Positions 18,366 through 26,975 of a DNA stretch of 64,000 nt are shown here, piece by piece. A program made the position numbers and the translations under genes. Location: the NCBI RefSeq assembly GCF_029870285.1, contig NZ_JACSYA010000027.1, positions 1-64,000 on the forward strand, given 5' to 3'. This stretch comes from Delftia sp. PS-11 (GTDB lineage: Bacteria > Pseudomonadota > Gammaproteobacteria > Burkholderiales > Burkholderiaceae_C). The number at the start of each line of letters is the position of its first letter. Position 1 is the first letter of the stretch. The notes beneath the pieces are model-generated. The model made no database searches. It had not been told where the DNA came from and saw nothing but the letters and a program-made list of their open reading frames with translations.

Positions 18366-19352
18366 TCAGGCTGCTCCTTTCCACACCTGCATATCCGTGA
18401 TGGCGGCCACATCCACCCTCGCAGGCAGAATGCCATCCCGGGCAGAGCGGTCTGCCACTGTTTGCAGCGCAGTGACATCGGCCCGCGTCACCTGGCGTGC
18501 TGCGATCGCTGCGCGGCCGGTGATGGTGCGCGAGGCTTCGATGGGCAGACGGGTGAGCTGGGCGTAAGCATGGGCATACGCCTCGCGGTTGGCCAAGGCC
18601 CACTCGCCTGCACGGGCCAGGCGGTCAAGGTATTGAACGATGGCGGCACGCTTGGCGGTATCGGCCAGCGCCGACTCGGTGGCCGTGATGAAGACCAATG
18701 CGGTGTTGATGCCGCGCCCATCGCGCAGGATGCGCCCGCCCTGTTGCAGGGCGATGATGTAGTAGGGATCAAAAATTGCCCAGGCATCGATTTGCCTGGA
18801 GGCAAAGGCTGCGGCCGCATCGGTGGGCAGCACGAACTTGACGGTGACCTCCTCACGCCTGATGCCAGCCTCTTCCAGCGCGCCATAGAGCTGGTATTGC
18901 GAGATGCTGCCGCGGGCGGAGGAGACAATCACGGTCTTGCCCCTCAGGTCAGCCACGCTGCGCAGGGGTGAACTGCCCTGCACCACAATGCCCAGCGAGT
19001 CGGGCTGTCCCACGCGGGTGGCCACAATCTTGAGTGGCGTCTTGCCCACGGCCGCGGCCAGCACAGGCAGATCGCCCGCAACGGCGGTATCCACGGCACC
19101 GCTGCGGTGCGCCTCGAACAGCGGGGCAGCACCCTGGAAGTTGGCCCAGCGCCAGGCAAAAGGCGCTCCATCGAGCGCGCCAGACGCCTCGAACAGCGCA
19201 CGAAGCCCTCCGGCCTGATCTCCCAGTACCAAGGTTGCGGGCTTGGAGGACTGTGCCCATGCGGCATGGCCTGTCCAGGCACTCGCGGCCCCCAGTGATG
19301 CGGCACCCAGGCGCTGCAGCCAGCGGCGGCGGGTGGTTTGCTCTTGTGTCAT
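18366..19352 (-). CDS. SsuA-like ABC substrate-binding protein
   Basis: Periplasmic binding protein of 328 aa with an RRRWLQRLGAASLG twin-arginine-like signal ending near AAWAQ. Its mature start (ATLVLGDQAGGLRALFEASG) closely resembles that of the SsuA-like protein at 13969-14919 (TVLRAGDQKGGLRALLEAAG), so the two are paralogues. Other landmarks are VAGDLPVLAAAVGKTPLKIVA, LRGKTVIVSSARGSISQYQL and DAWAIFDPYYI. It lies 46 bp downstream of the flavin monooxygenase on the same strand and is probably co-transcribed with it. Together they would capture and oxidise a sulfonate. Confidence 0.87.
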   Translation of the reverse strand: MTQEQTTRRRWLQRLGAASLGAASAWTGHAAWAQSSKPATLVLGDQAGGLRALFEASGALDGAPFAWRWANFQGAAPLFEAHRSGAVDTAVAGDLPVLAAAVGKTPLKIVATRVGQPDSLGIVVQGSSPLRSVADLRGKTVIVSSARGSISQYQLYGALEEAGIRREEVTVKFVLPTDAAAAFASRQIDAWAIFDPYYIIALQQGGRILRDGRGINTALVFITATESALADTAKRAAIVQYLDRLARAGEWALANREAYAHAYAQLTRLPIEASRTITGRAAIAARQVTRADVTALQTVADRSARDGILPARVDVAAITDMQVWKGAA

Positions 19353-19398
19353 ATGTTCACGTTTCCGGGTGAATTGCGATAGGCCATGCGCCATGCCA

Positions 19399-20493
19399 TT
19401 ACGCAGCCTTGCGCTGCGCATGCTGGGCCGCGCGCTCTGCCACCTTGGCTCGCACCAGGGGCAGCAGATCGCGGCCATAGGCCACAGCGTCAAGCAGCGG
19501 ATCAAACCCACGGATGAGGAAAGTGGTGATGCCCAGGTCGTAGTACTTGAGCAGGGCGTTGGCTACCTGCTCGGGTGTGCCAACCAGCGAAGTGGTGTTC
19601 GAGCGGCCTCCGGTTTCTCGCGCAATCGCCGTCCACAGATGTTCGTCCACACGATCGCCCTTGGCAGCGTCTGCCAGCAGACGGCGTGCACCTTCGCTTT
19701 GCTGCGGACCACCGCGGGCGTAGCCCTGCTCCACGCGCAGGCGGCGCGTCTCTTCGAGGATGCGGTGGGCACGTGCCCAGGCTTCCTCCTCCGTCTGGCC
19801 CAGGATGGGGCGAAACGAAATGCTGAACTGCACAGTACGTCCATGGCGCGCTGCCTCTGCTCGCACACGGCGCACCAGTTCACCGGCCTGCTCCAGCGAC
19901 TCGCCCCACAGGGCATACACGTCGGCATGCTTGCCCGCTACCTGCAGCGCAGGAGCCGATGCGCCGCCAAAGTAGATGGGCACGTAGGGTGCCTGCAAAG
20001 GCTTGACTTCCGACCATGCACCCTTGACACGATAGTACGTGCCTTCGTAGTCAAAGGGCTTGTCGGCCGTCCACACCTGGCGCAGCACGCTGAGGTATTC
20101 GTCGGTGCGTGCGTAGCGGTCGTCATGCCCGACAAAGTCGCCGTCACGCTGCTGGTCTTCGTCCGATCCGCCGGTAATGTAGTGCACCGCCACGCGGCCA
20201 CCGGTGTACTGGTCCAGGGTGGCGAGCTGGCGTGCCGCAAGAGTAGGCGCCACAAAGCCAGGGCGGTGCGCCAGCAGGAATTTGATCTTGCTGGTGACGG
20301 ACGCTGCGTAATGCACGGTAAGCAGCGTGTCGGGGCTGGAAGAACTGGCAGGAACCAGAATGCGGTCAAACCCTGCATGCTCATGCGCCTGCGCGAAAAC
20401 GCGCACATAGGCCGGATCAACCGCAGGGCCCTTGCGGGCGATGGTTTCGGATACTTCGTGCGGCTGGATCATGCCGATGAACTGGACGCTCAT
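19399..20493 (-). CDS. SsuD-like FMNH2-dependent monooxygenase (LLM family)
   Basis: Luciferase-like flavin-dependent oxygenase of 364 aa, close in layout to alkanesulfonate monooxygenase SsuD, which releases sulfite from alkanesulfonates using reduced flavin. SsuD-like stretches include LLAHRPGFVAPTLAARQLATL, GGRVAVHYITGGSDEDQQRDGD, RTDEYLSVLRQVW and YFGGASAPALQVAGKHADVY. The start at 20493 has an ideal ribosome site (AAGGAG, 5 nt before ATG). It is divergent from the thiol dioxygenase gene and followed by a binding-protein gene. No flavin reductase (SsuE) is in the window. The substrate could be an alkanesulfonate, a sulfone or a related compound. Confidence 0.88.
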   Translation of the reverse strand: MSVQFIGMIQPHEVSETIARKGPAVDPAYVRVFAQAHEHAGFDRILVPASSSSPDTLLTVHYAASVTSKIKFLLAHRPGFVAPTLAARQLATLDQYTGGRVAVHYITGGSDEDQQRDGDFVGHDDRYARTDEYLSVLRQVWTADKPFDYEGTYYRVKGAWSEVKPLQAPYVPIYFGGASAPALQVAGKHADVYALWGESLEQAGELVRRVRAEAARHGRTVQFSISFRPILGQTEEEAWARAHRILEETRRLRVEQGYARGGPQQSEGARRLLADAAKGDRVDEHLWTAIARETGGRSNTTSLVGTPEQVANALLKYYDLGITTFLIRGFDPLLDAVAYGRDLLPLVRAKVAERAAQHAQRKAA

Positions 20494-20580
20494 GAAAACT
20501 CCTTGAGAGACTGGAAGGCAGCAGCGCACGCGCAACACGAGCGATGCATGCCAGCGACGATAGGAGTTCGGGTGACCGGC

Positions 20581-20615
20581 GCCAACGAAGAAAAACAGTG
20601 GTGCATATGCGGTTT
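20581..20615. promoter_or_regulatory. Shared sulfur-cluster promoter element (copy 3)
   Basis: GCCAACGAAGAAA begins at 20581 and ATGCGGTTT at 20607, the same pair and 26-bp spacing as at 17093. It lies between the divergent monooxygenase and thiol dioxygenase genes, about 90 bp upstream of the former's start codon. Confidence 0.6.
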
Positions 20616-20736
20616 GCGCATCCGCCATCCGTGCTGGCATCCAGCCAGGCAACTACCCGGCAAAACGAATAAATTCATACATCGATATGCAAAAGTCTCA
20701 GCACCCGGGCACTGCGAAGTCAGGTGCAATGGCGGC

Positions 20737-21369
20737 ATGAGTACCCATGTATGCATCGCACGCCTGCGCGAATTTGTGCAGGAGCTGGCAGCCCTGCTGC
20801 AACGCCACCCCACCGAGCCCGAGATACTGGAGCAAGGCAGCGCCCTGCTGGGCCGCCTAGTCGCCTATGACGACTGGCTGCCCGAAGCCTATGCACGCCC
20901 CCACCCAGAGCGCTACCAGCAATACCTGCTGCATGCTGATGCGATGGGCCGCTTTTCCGTGGTGAGCTTTGTCTGGGGCCCTGGCCAGTCCACGCCCATC
21001 CACGATCACACGGTATGGGGTCTGATAGGCATGTTGCGCGGGGCAGAAATTGCGCAGCACTATGCCCGGACACCGGAAGGTGGCTGGGCACCTGAAGGAG
21101 CAGCCACCCGCCTGCTGCCAGGCCATGTCGAGGCTGTGTCACCCCGCATCGGCGACGTGCATCGTGTGAGCAATGCGCTGGCAGACAAGACTTCCGTCAG
21201 CATCCATGTGTATGGTGCCAACATTGGCGCCGTGGAGCGATCGGTGTACCTGGAAGATGGCACCCGCAAGCCTTTTGTCTCGGGCTACAGCAGCACTGAA
21301 CTGCCCAACCTCTGGGATTTGTCTGCCGAGCGCAACGCTGTGCTGCGGGTGGTATCCGCCAAGGCTTGA
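20737..21369 (+). CDS. Cysteine dioxygenase-family thiol dioxygenase
   Basis: Cupin-type non-heme iron enzyme of 210 aa. The metal-binding histidines are visible in PIHDHTVWG and in RIGDVHRVSN, with spacing typical of type I cysteine dioxygenases and 3-mercaptopropionate dioxygenases. These enzymes oxidise a thiol to a sulfinate with O2. The ATG at 20737 gives the family N-terminus. It is divergent from the SsuD-like gene, and the multi-rhodanese gene follows after 39 bp, so the two are likely an operon. The product sulfinate would yield sulfite or sulfur for the rhodanese, which is inference. The thiol substrate is not known. Confidence 0.88.
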   Translation: MSTHVCIARLREFVQELAALLQRHPTEPEILEQGSALLGRLVAYDDWLPEAYARPHPERYQQYLLHADAMGRFSVVSFVWGPGQSTPIHDHTVWGLIGMLRGAEIAQHYARTPEGGWAPEGAATRLLPGHVEAVSPRIGDVHRVSNALADKTSVSIHVYGANIGAVERSVYLEDGTRKPFVSGYSSTELPNLWDLSAERNAVLRVVSAKA

Positions 21370-21408
21370 GTGCTGCACCACGAACGGTTTGACCCTGACC
21401 ATCCACAC

Positions 21409-23034
21409 ATGTCCATGACCTACACCCTGCCCTCATTGCCTCAGAAAACCACGTCAGACGTGCGCAACGCACTGCTTTGCCAGCAGGAGATTGCACTGAT
21501 CGATGTGCGCGAGGAACATCCCTTTGCACAGGCACACCCGCTTTTTGCAGCCAACCTTCCCGCAGGCAAGCTGGAGATCGAGGTCTACACCCGCATCCCA
21601 CGGCGCAGCACCGCCATCGTGGTGTATGACGATGGTGAAGGCCTTGCAGAGCCTGCGGCACGTACCCTGCAGCGCCTGGGATACACCGATGTGGCGCTGC
21701 TGGCAGGCGGCCTGCAAGGATGGCGTGACGCTGGCGGCGAAATCTTCATCGACGTGAACGTGCCCAGCAAATCCTTTGGTGAACTGGTGGAAGCCGAGCG
21801 CCACACGCCTTCGTTGCCCGCGCAAGAAGTGAAGGCGCTGATCGATCGCAAGGCAGACGTGGTCGTGCTGGACGCTCGCCGGTTTGACGAGTACCAGACC
21901 ATGAGCATACCCACCGGCATCAGCGTGCCTGGAGCCGAGCTGGTGCTGCGCGCGCGTGCGCTGGCTCCCAGACCAGAGACGCAGATCATCGTCAACTGTG
22001 CTGGCCGCACGCGCAGCATCATCGGTACGCAATCGCTTATCAACGCCGGCCTTCCCAATCCTGTGGCGGCCCTGCGCAATGGCACCATTGGCTGGCTGCT
22101 GGCCGGACAGGAACTGGAGCGCGGCGCAAGCCGGCGTTTCAGCACCCAGCCGACGCCAGACACGCACGAGCAGCGCGCTATCGCAGCGCAGGGGGCCCGC
22201 CAGGTGGCAGATCGCGCTGGAGTCAAGCGGGCGCGTGCCGAGCATCTGCACGCCTTCAGCCTGCAGGCTGACCGTACAACCTACCTGGTGGATGTGCGCA
22301 CGCCTGAGGAATTCAGCCTGGGGCATATTCCGGGCTTTCGCAATACCCCTGGAGGCCAGCTGGTGCAGGAGACCGATCACACCGCCCCCGTGCGCGGCGC
22401 CCGCCTGGTGCTGGCGGACGACGACGGCGTGCGAGCCAACATGAGCGCATCCTGGCTGGCACAGATGGGCTGGGATGTATGGGTAGTGGACGGTCTGCAG
22501 CCTGCGGATTTCAGCGCCACTGGCGCTGCGCCACAGCAGGTGGCTGACCTGCAGGAACCAGCGCAGTGGATCACCCCGGCGCAGCTGGCAGACCGGCTGA
22601 AGCAGGAAAATGCCGGCGATACCGCCGTACTGGACATAACCAGCAGCATCAACTACACCCTGCGCCATATTCCAGGCGCATGGTTCGTGTTGCGCTCGCA
22701 GCTTGAACAAGCATTGCAGACCATCCCCAAGGCCCGCCATTACGTGCTGACCTGCGGCAGCAGCCTGCTGGCGCAGTACGCAGCGGCAGATGTGGCCCGC
22801 ATCACCGGCGCCCATGTCCAGATTCTGGAAGGCGGCACACAGACCTGGGTCGCCCAGGGGCTGCCACTGGAGCACGGTGAAACCCGGCTGGCCTCACCCC
22901 GCATCGACCGCTACCGCCGTCCCTATGAGGGCACGGACAGCCCGCGCGAGGCCATGCAGGCCTACCTGGACTGGGAGTTCGGACTGGTGGAGCAACTGGG
23001 CCGCGATGGCACGCATGGCTTCCGGGTGATTTGA
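21409..23034 (+). CDS. Four-domain rhodanese-like sulfurtransferase
   Basis: Protein of 541 aa built from four consecutive rhodanese domains of about 120-135 residues. The position normally held by the catalytic Cys is Asp74 in domain 1 (IVVYDDGEG), Cys197 in domain 2 (IIVNCAGRTRS, a good active-site loop), Asp337 in domain 3 (LVLADDDG) and Cys449 in domain 4 (YVLTCGSS). Inactive and active domains therefore alternate. Rhodaneses carry persulfide sulfur from thiosulfate or similar donors to acceptors. The start at 21409 is preferred over an upstream GTG because it begins just before the first domain; ATG at 21415 is an alternative. It lies directly after the thiol dioxygenase gene. Confidence 0.9.
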   Translation: MSMTYTLPSLPQKTTSDVRNALLCQQEIALIDVREEHPFAQAHPLFAANLPAGKLEIEVYTRIPRRSTAIVVYDDGEGLAEPAARTLQRLGYTDVALLAGGLQGWRDAGGEIFIDVNVPSKSFGELVEAERHTPSLPAQEVKALIDRKADVVVLDARRFDEYQTMSIPTGISVPGAELVLRARALAPRPETQIIVNCAGRTRSIIGTQSLINAGLPNPVAALRNGTIGWLLAGQELERGASRRFSTQPTPDTHEQRAIAAQGARQVADRAGVKRARAEHLHAFSLQADRTTYLVDVRTPEEFSLGHIPGFRNTPGGQLVQETDHTAPVRGARLVLADDDGVRANMSASWLAQMGWDVWVVDGLQPADFSATGAAPQQVADLQEPAQWITPAQLADRLKQENAGDTAVLDITSSINYTLRHIPGAWFVLRSQLEQALQTIPKARHYVLTCGSSLLAQYAAADVARITGAHVQILEGGTQTWVAQGLPLEHGETRLASPRIDRYRRPYEGTDSPREAMQAYLDWEFGLVEQLGRDGTHGFRVI

Positions 23035-23067
23035 GATGGCAAGGGCGGGATCACCTGCCCTGCCATC
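23035..23067. terminator. Bidirectional hairpin terminator
   Basis: Eleven paired bases (gatggca + gggc / gccc + tgccatc, with one bulged A) directly after the rhodanese stop codon, between it and the convergent EAL gene. No T run, so efficiency is uncertain. Confidence 0.5.
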
Positions 23068-23102
23068 ACAGCAGCCGACAGGGTACACACATGCTTCATG
23101 TG

Positions 23103-24335
23103 CTATTTTCTGGCCAAAGCCATCGTCTGTACCTGTTCCAGCGGCATTGGCCTGGCCAGAAAATAGCCTTGCGCCAGATCCACTCCCAAGCTCGCCAGAG
23201 TTTCTAGCTCCTGTGCAGTTTCCACCCCTTCCGCAACGACCATGCTGCCAATTTCGTGCGCGAAGCTTGTCAGGCCTTTTGCCAGTGCACGGCGGCTGCG
23301 ATCCGTATCCACATCGTGGGTGATGCTCATATCAAGCTTTATCATGTCCGGCTGCAAATGCAGAATATGCCGCATGCTTGAGTAGCCTGCTCCGGCATCA
23401 TCAACGGCAAGCTTGGCGCCACGCTGCCGAAGTGGCGCCAGTGCCGTGGCCAATGACTTGTAGTCATCCACTGCAGCATGTTCCGTGATTTCAATTATTA
23501 AATGAGAGACATCGTGATCCACGCCGAGCTGCTCCGGCAAATTCCCTGACAAAATCAGTGCTGGCGAACAATTCACCGCCAGCTGCCAGTTTTCTGGCAA
23601 TATGGGAAATGCGCCCAATGCCGTGTCTATTGCATGACTCTCCAGCTCCACACCCAGACCAACCTCATGCGCTGCTTTGAACCATTGGTCTGGCGGGCGC
23701 AATGGCTCTAAGTCAAATCGCGAAAGACATTCAAACCCATGCAGGTTCCCTGTGGCAATATTGTAAACGGGTTGAAACACAGGGCGCGGCATTCCTCCAA
23801 GGATTGCTGCGCGGATTTCATTGGCTGTTCTTTCAAGTGCCTGCCGAGCTGCAGCAGCTGCACTGAAGTGCAGGCCCAGCAGCTCGGAAAATGCATGCAA
23901 CAGAAAAATGTCGTGTGCGCACAGATTGGAGTTTGGCTTATGGCTGAAGCAGCATAGCGTACCATACAACCGGTTTTCATTCAGTCTGATGGGCGTGCTT
24001 AAATGTGCTCCAATCGGAATGGTGTGTGTCTCCTGTATCTGCAGTGCAGCCGGCAATAGCGATGTATCTGGAATAAATTCAGGCAACTTACCATCAACCA
24101 CTTTCTGGCAATATCCTTCATTCAGGGGAATTTTCTGCCCCTTGAAGACTACGCCAGGAGAGTTTTCATCAACATGCTCCAGTATGCGATCATTGTCACG
24201 GAATCTGGCAATGAATGCCACGTCCATGCTCAGATGCCGCCGAACAACAGCCAGCATGCGATCCACACCATCCAGTTCGATGCCGTAAGCAAAAAGTTTG
24301 CCAAGCGGTGTGGTGGTGGCTTTTTGGAGCGTCAT
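23103..24335 (-). CDS. GAF-EAL cyclic-di-GMP phosphodiesterase
   Basis: Cytosolic protein of 410 aa. A GAF-type sensor domain covers about residues 20-155 (LCCFSHKPN, LYGTL). A C-terminal EAL domain covers about 165-405. EAL-domain catalytic residues appear conserved: the EAL motif itself reads ECL (GFECLSRF), followed by NCSP, EITEHA, the metal-binding DDAGAG (usually DDFGTG), KLD, VAEGVET and QGYFLARP. It should hydrolyse c-di-GMP under control of an unknown small ligand or redox signal. No membrane segment is visible. It stands alone, convergent with the rhodanese gene. Confidence 0.88.
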   Translation of the reverse strand: MTLQKATTTPLGKLFAYGIELDGVDRMLAVVRRHLSMDVAFIARFRDNDRILEHVDENSPGVVFKGQKIPLNEGYCQKVVDGKLPEFIPDTSLLPAALQIQETHTIPIGAHLSTPIRLNENRLYGTLCCFSHKPNSNLCAHDIFLLHAFSELLGLHFSAAAAARQALERTANEIRAAILGGMPRPVFQPVYNIATGNLHGFECLSRFDLEPLRPPDQWFKAAHEVGLGVELESHAIDTALGAFPILPENWQLAVNCSPALILSGNLPEQLGVDHDVSHLIIEITEHAAVDDYKSLATALAPLRQRGAKLAVDDAGAGYSSMRHILHLQPDMIKLDMSITHDVDTDRSRRALAKGLTSFAHEIGSMVVAEGVETAQELETLASLGVDLAQGYFLARPMPLEQVQTMALARK

Positions 24336-24665
24336 TGGACTGACCTACCTCTGCAGATGCTTGTGTGCGTTCAAGAGCCGGAATGCCTCAGGTTTTTCTA
24401 TGCGTGCAATCGACAGCAGACTCTGGTTCAGCCTGAGATGAGCACACACGAGGGCTGAAGCCCCAGCGGGTGGCTCATGCGCTGTCAACGCATTCCATTA
24501 CACACATATCTCACCCTCCCGTAAAGCACAAAGAACCCTTGCCCGGGCACAAGCACGTCTCACAAGACCAGTCGCAGTGGCTTGGCCGCATTTTTACACG
24601 GCACTGTCACACAGGAACGCTTCAAGCACAGTGCGAGGACTGTGCACCAGACCATAGGCCACATG
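24336..24665. other. Intergenic region upstream of EAL gene
   Basis: About 330 bp between the start of the EAL gene and the end of the iclR-like gene. I see no protein-like frame, RNA or strong repeat. It should contain the EAL gene promoter. Confidence 0.4.
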
Positions 24666-25457
24666 TCAGGCTGCAGATGCTGCTATCGCGGCCAACTGCA
24701 ATTGCTGCCTGCCCATGAGCAGTCGTGCGGCATCTCCGCCAAATGCCGAAGTAGCGCGGGCAGCCGCTTCCAGCAGCGCCGCTACTGCGGCATGCATGGC
24801 CTGCGGCTGGCCGAGCCGGGACAGCGGCCCTGACACCGTCAAGGCGCCTTTCAGCTCTCCCAAGGCGCCAAATACAGGCACGGATGCGGCGGCAGTCTCG
24901 GAGTCGCGCTCTCCGTAGGACGTTGCCCAGAGCCGTGACCGCACTTCGCTGTCTGCGGCCGGGCCATCGCCCGGCGTAAACGCCAGCAGCACCTTGCCGG
25001 AAGCGCCGCGATGGACATCAAAGTCCTCTCCAACGCGTATGGAAACCCGCACGGCGCGGGCAGGCTCCACTCTGCTGGCGACCAGACGCCTGTCGCCAGT
25101 GCGCACGTAGAAGGATGATGTTTCGTTCAAGGCGTGGCTCAGTTCGGCCAGCAGCGGCTCGATCACGGAATCCACCCGGAACGACCGCTGATAAATGGCC
25201 GCCAGACGCAGCGGCTGAGGCCCTATGGCGTACAGGCCATCATCCAGCCGGCGTATGAATCCGCCGTGCTCCAGCGCGCCCAGCAGGCGGAGAACGGTGC
25301 TTTTATACAGGCCTGTGCGCTTGGAAAGCTCGGTCAGCGTCAGACGTTCATCGGTGGGCCCGAAGGCGCCCAGCAAGGCGAAAGCACGATCAAGAACGGC
25401 AACTCCGCTGGAGTGCTCTGTGGCTTTGACAGCCGTGTCGGTAAGTACAGTAGACAT
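24666..25457 (-). CDS. IclR-family transcriptional regulator
   Basis: Regulator of 263 aa. The N-terminal winged helix-turn-helix lies at about residues 20-80 (VLDRAFALLGAFG, LTLTELSKRTGLYKSTVLRLLGALE, GFIRRLDDGLYAIGP). The C-terminal IclR effector domain carries YVRTGDRRLVASRVEP and VHRGASGKVLLAF. The start at 25457 is chosen because the only upstream in-frame ATG (25493) lies inside a perfect inverted repeat that is likely its operator. It lies downstream of the DUF1800/DUF1501 pair on the same strand, 107 bp from it. IclR proteins usually control catabolic genes in response to an aromatic or organic acid. Its targets other than itself are unknown. Confidence 0.9.
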   Translation of the reverse strand: MSTVLTDTAVKATEHSSGVAVLDRAFALLGAFGPTDERLTLTELSKRTGLYKSTVLRLLGALEHGGFIRRLDDGLYAIGPQPLRLAAIYQRSFRVDSVIEPLLAELSHALNETSSFYVRTGDRRLVASRVEPARAVRVSIRVGEDFDVHRGASGKVLLAFTPGDGPAADSEVRSRLWATSYGERDSETAAASVPVFGALGELKGALTVSGPLSRLGQPQAMHAAVAALLEAAARATSAFGGDAARLLMGRQQLQLAAIAASAA

Positions 25458-25467
25458 GGGCTGGATT

Positions 25468-25498
25468 GTTGTGTGTTCTATCAAGCAGAACACACAAC
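25468..25498. promoter_or_regulatory. Perfect 12-bp inverted repeat, likely IclR operator
   Basis: Arms gttgtgtgttct and agaacacacaac match perfectly around a 7-nt spacer. The repeat ends 11 bp before the iclR-like start codon. There is no T run on the coding strand, so it is not a terminator for the upstream genes. Autoregulation is the simplest reading. Confidence 0.7.
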
Positions 25499-25564
25499 TC
25501 GATCATGAAAAATCAGGTATGAACCCTTAAATTCATGCATCCCGCTGGATGGCGGTGGGCCTTC

Positions 25565-26959
25565 TTACCCTGCCATGAAGCCCAGATTGCGGGCGCTGTA
25601 GTTCGTGATGTTGGGCATCACGCTGACCAGATCGCTGGCCGGGACGCCGAACCAGGTGGCCAGGGTGGCGCCGTACTGGTCTACCGAGGTGGATGGCAGC
25701 AGGCGGCCCTGGCCGACGTCGTCGGGGCCGTTGTTGGCGATCACCGGGGCGGTGCCGACAAAGCTCTGGCCCTTGACGGCATCACCAACAACGAAGTGCA
25801 TGCTGCCCCAGCCGTGGTCCGAGCCATCGTTGTTGCTGACCAGGGTCCGGCCGAAGTCAGAGGCGGTGAAAGTGGTCACCTGGCTGGCCACGCCCAGCTC
25901 GACAGTGGCTTGGTAGAAGGCCCCGATGGCGTCGCCGACTGTCTTCATGAGGCCAGGGTGCACGTTCAGCAGATTGTCATGGGTATCAAAACCGCCCAGC
26001 GACACGAAAAACACCTGCCGCCGTGGCCCCAGCGACGAACGGGCCGCGATGAGCCGGGCCACGGTCTTCAATTGGTCGCCCAGGCTGTTGCCCGAGGGAA
26101 ACGCCGTGGCAAGAGTCGCGCTCTTGAGCGCTGCACTCACCTGGGCATTGGCAGTGATCGACCGGGCGCTGACACGTGCATACTCATTCTCGAACAGGTT
26201 GGTCCGTGAAGCGGTCATCAGCTGGTTCAATGCCGTGCTGCAGGCAGTCGAGCCGAAAAGCGCCGATTGCAGGCCGTTGACAGCGACTGACCCGCTGGTG
26301 GACATCTGGTACTGCACAGCGGTCTTGCCTGACAGGTAGACGGCATTGCCTGCCACGCTGATGGCCGTGAAGGTGGCATTGCCGTTGCCTGCCGCAAACA
26401 GATCCCCGAGGCGCCCGCCCCAGCCCGAAGTCGCGCCCTCTGGCGATGCCGACTGCCAGAACGACTGCTGGTCGTTGTGGGAAAACAGCTTGGGCGGCAG
26501 AGGCACCGAGTTGGCCGTGTATTGGGCCTTGGTGGTTGGCTGGACCAGCGTGCCGACATTGAGCAGCACCGCCATCTTGCCCGCATTGAACAGTGGCAGC
26601 AAAGGGGCCAGGCCGGGCGCCAGCGCGTATTGCCGTCCGTTGGGCAAAGCGGTGGCCGGGTTCAGCAGCAAGGGGGCCAGTGCGTTGCGGTCGATGACTA
26701 GGTTGCTGCGCAACTGGTTCTGGGCCGCATAGCTGGCGGTGTCGTAGGGCACCAGGGTGTTGGCATAGTCATTGCCGCCATACAGGAAAACGCAGACCAG
26801 TGCCTTGTAATCGCTGGCGCTGGCCGCTGCCGCTTCGCCCATCGCTGCCAGGCTCAGGGCGAATGGGGTGGCGCTGCCTGCCAGCGACAGTGCTGCGCTG
26901 CGCTTGAGAAAAGCCCGCCGGGAGGCATTGTCGGGCTGGATGTCGGGAAAGTGGTTCAT
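25565..26959 (-). CDS. DUF1501 family protein, Tat-exported
   Basis: Protein of 464 aa of the DUF1501 family, which belongs to the alkaline phosphatase/sulfatase-like superfamily by fold. The N-terminus has a twin-arginine signal (SRRAFLKRSAALSLAG). Landmarks are VCVFLYGGNDYANTLVPYD near residue 55, MAVLLNVGTLVQPT, FFVSLGGFDTHDN, and near the C-terminus TFTASDFGRTLVSNNDGSDHGWGSMHF, which would supply metal-binding Asp and His. It follows the DUF1800 gene by 16 bp with a GAGG ribosome site. DUF1501 and DUF1800 are commonly adjacent in bacteria. The function is undefined. Confidence 0.9.
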   Translation of the reverse strand: MNHFPDIQPDNASRRAFLKRSAALSLAGSATPFALSLAAMGEAAAASASDYKALVCVFLYGGNDYANTLVPYDTASYAAQNQLRSNLVIDRNALAPLLLNPATALPNGRQYALAPGLAPLLPLFNAGKMAVLLNVGTLVQPTTKAQYTANSVPLPPKLFSHNDQQSFWQSASPEGATSGWGGRLGDLFAAGNGNATFTAISVAGNAVYLSGKTAVQYQMSTSGSVAVNGLQSALFGSTACSTALNQLMTASRTNLFENEYARVSARSITANAQVSAALKSATLATAFPSGNSLGDQLKTVARLIAARSSLGPRRQVFFVSLGGFDTHDNLLNVHPGLMKTVGDAIGAFYQATVELGVASQVTTFTASDFGRTLVSNNDGSDHGWGSMHFVVGDAVKGQSFVGTAPVIANNGPDDVGQGRLLPSTSVDQYGATLATWFGVPASDLVSVMPNITNYSARNLGFMAG

Positions 26960-26975
26960 GTGCCGCCTCGCTTTC

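Noticed and set aside
25468..25498. Reading the inverted repeat as a terminator of the DUF1501 operon
   Set aside because: No T run on the minus strand after the stem, and its position right at the iclR start fits an operator better.
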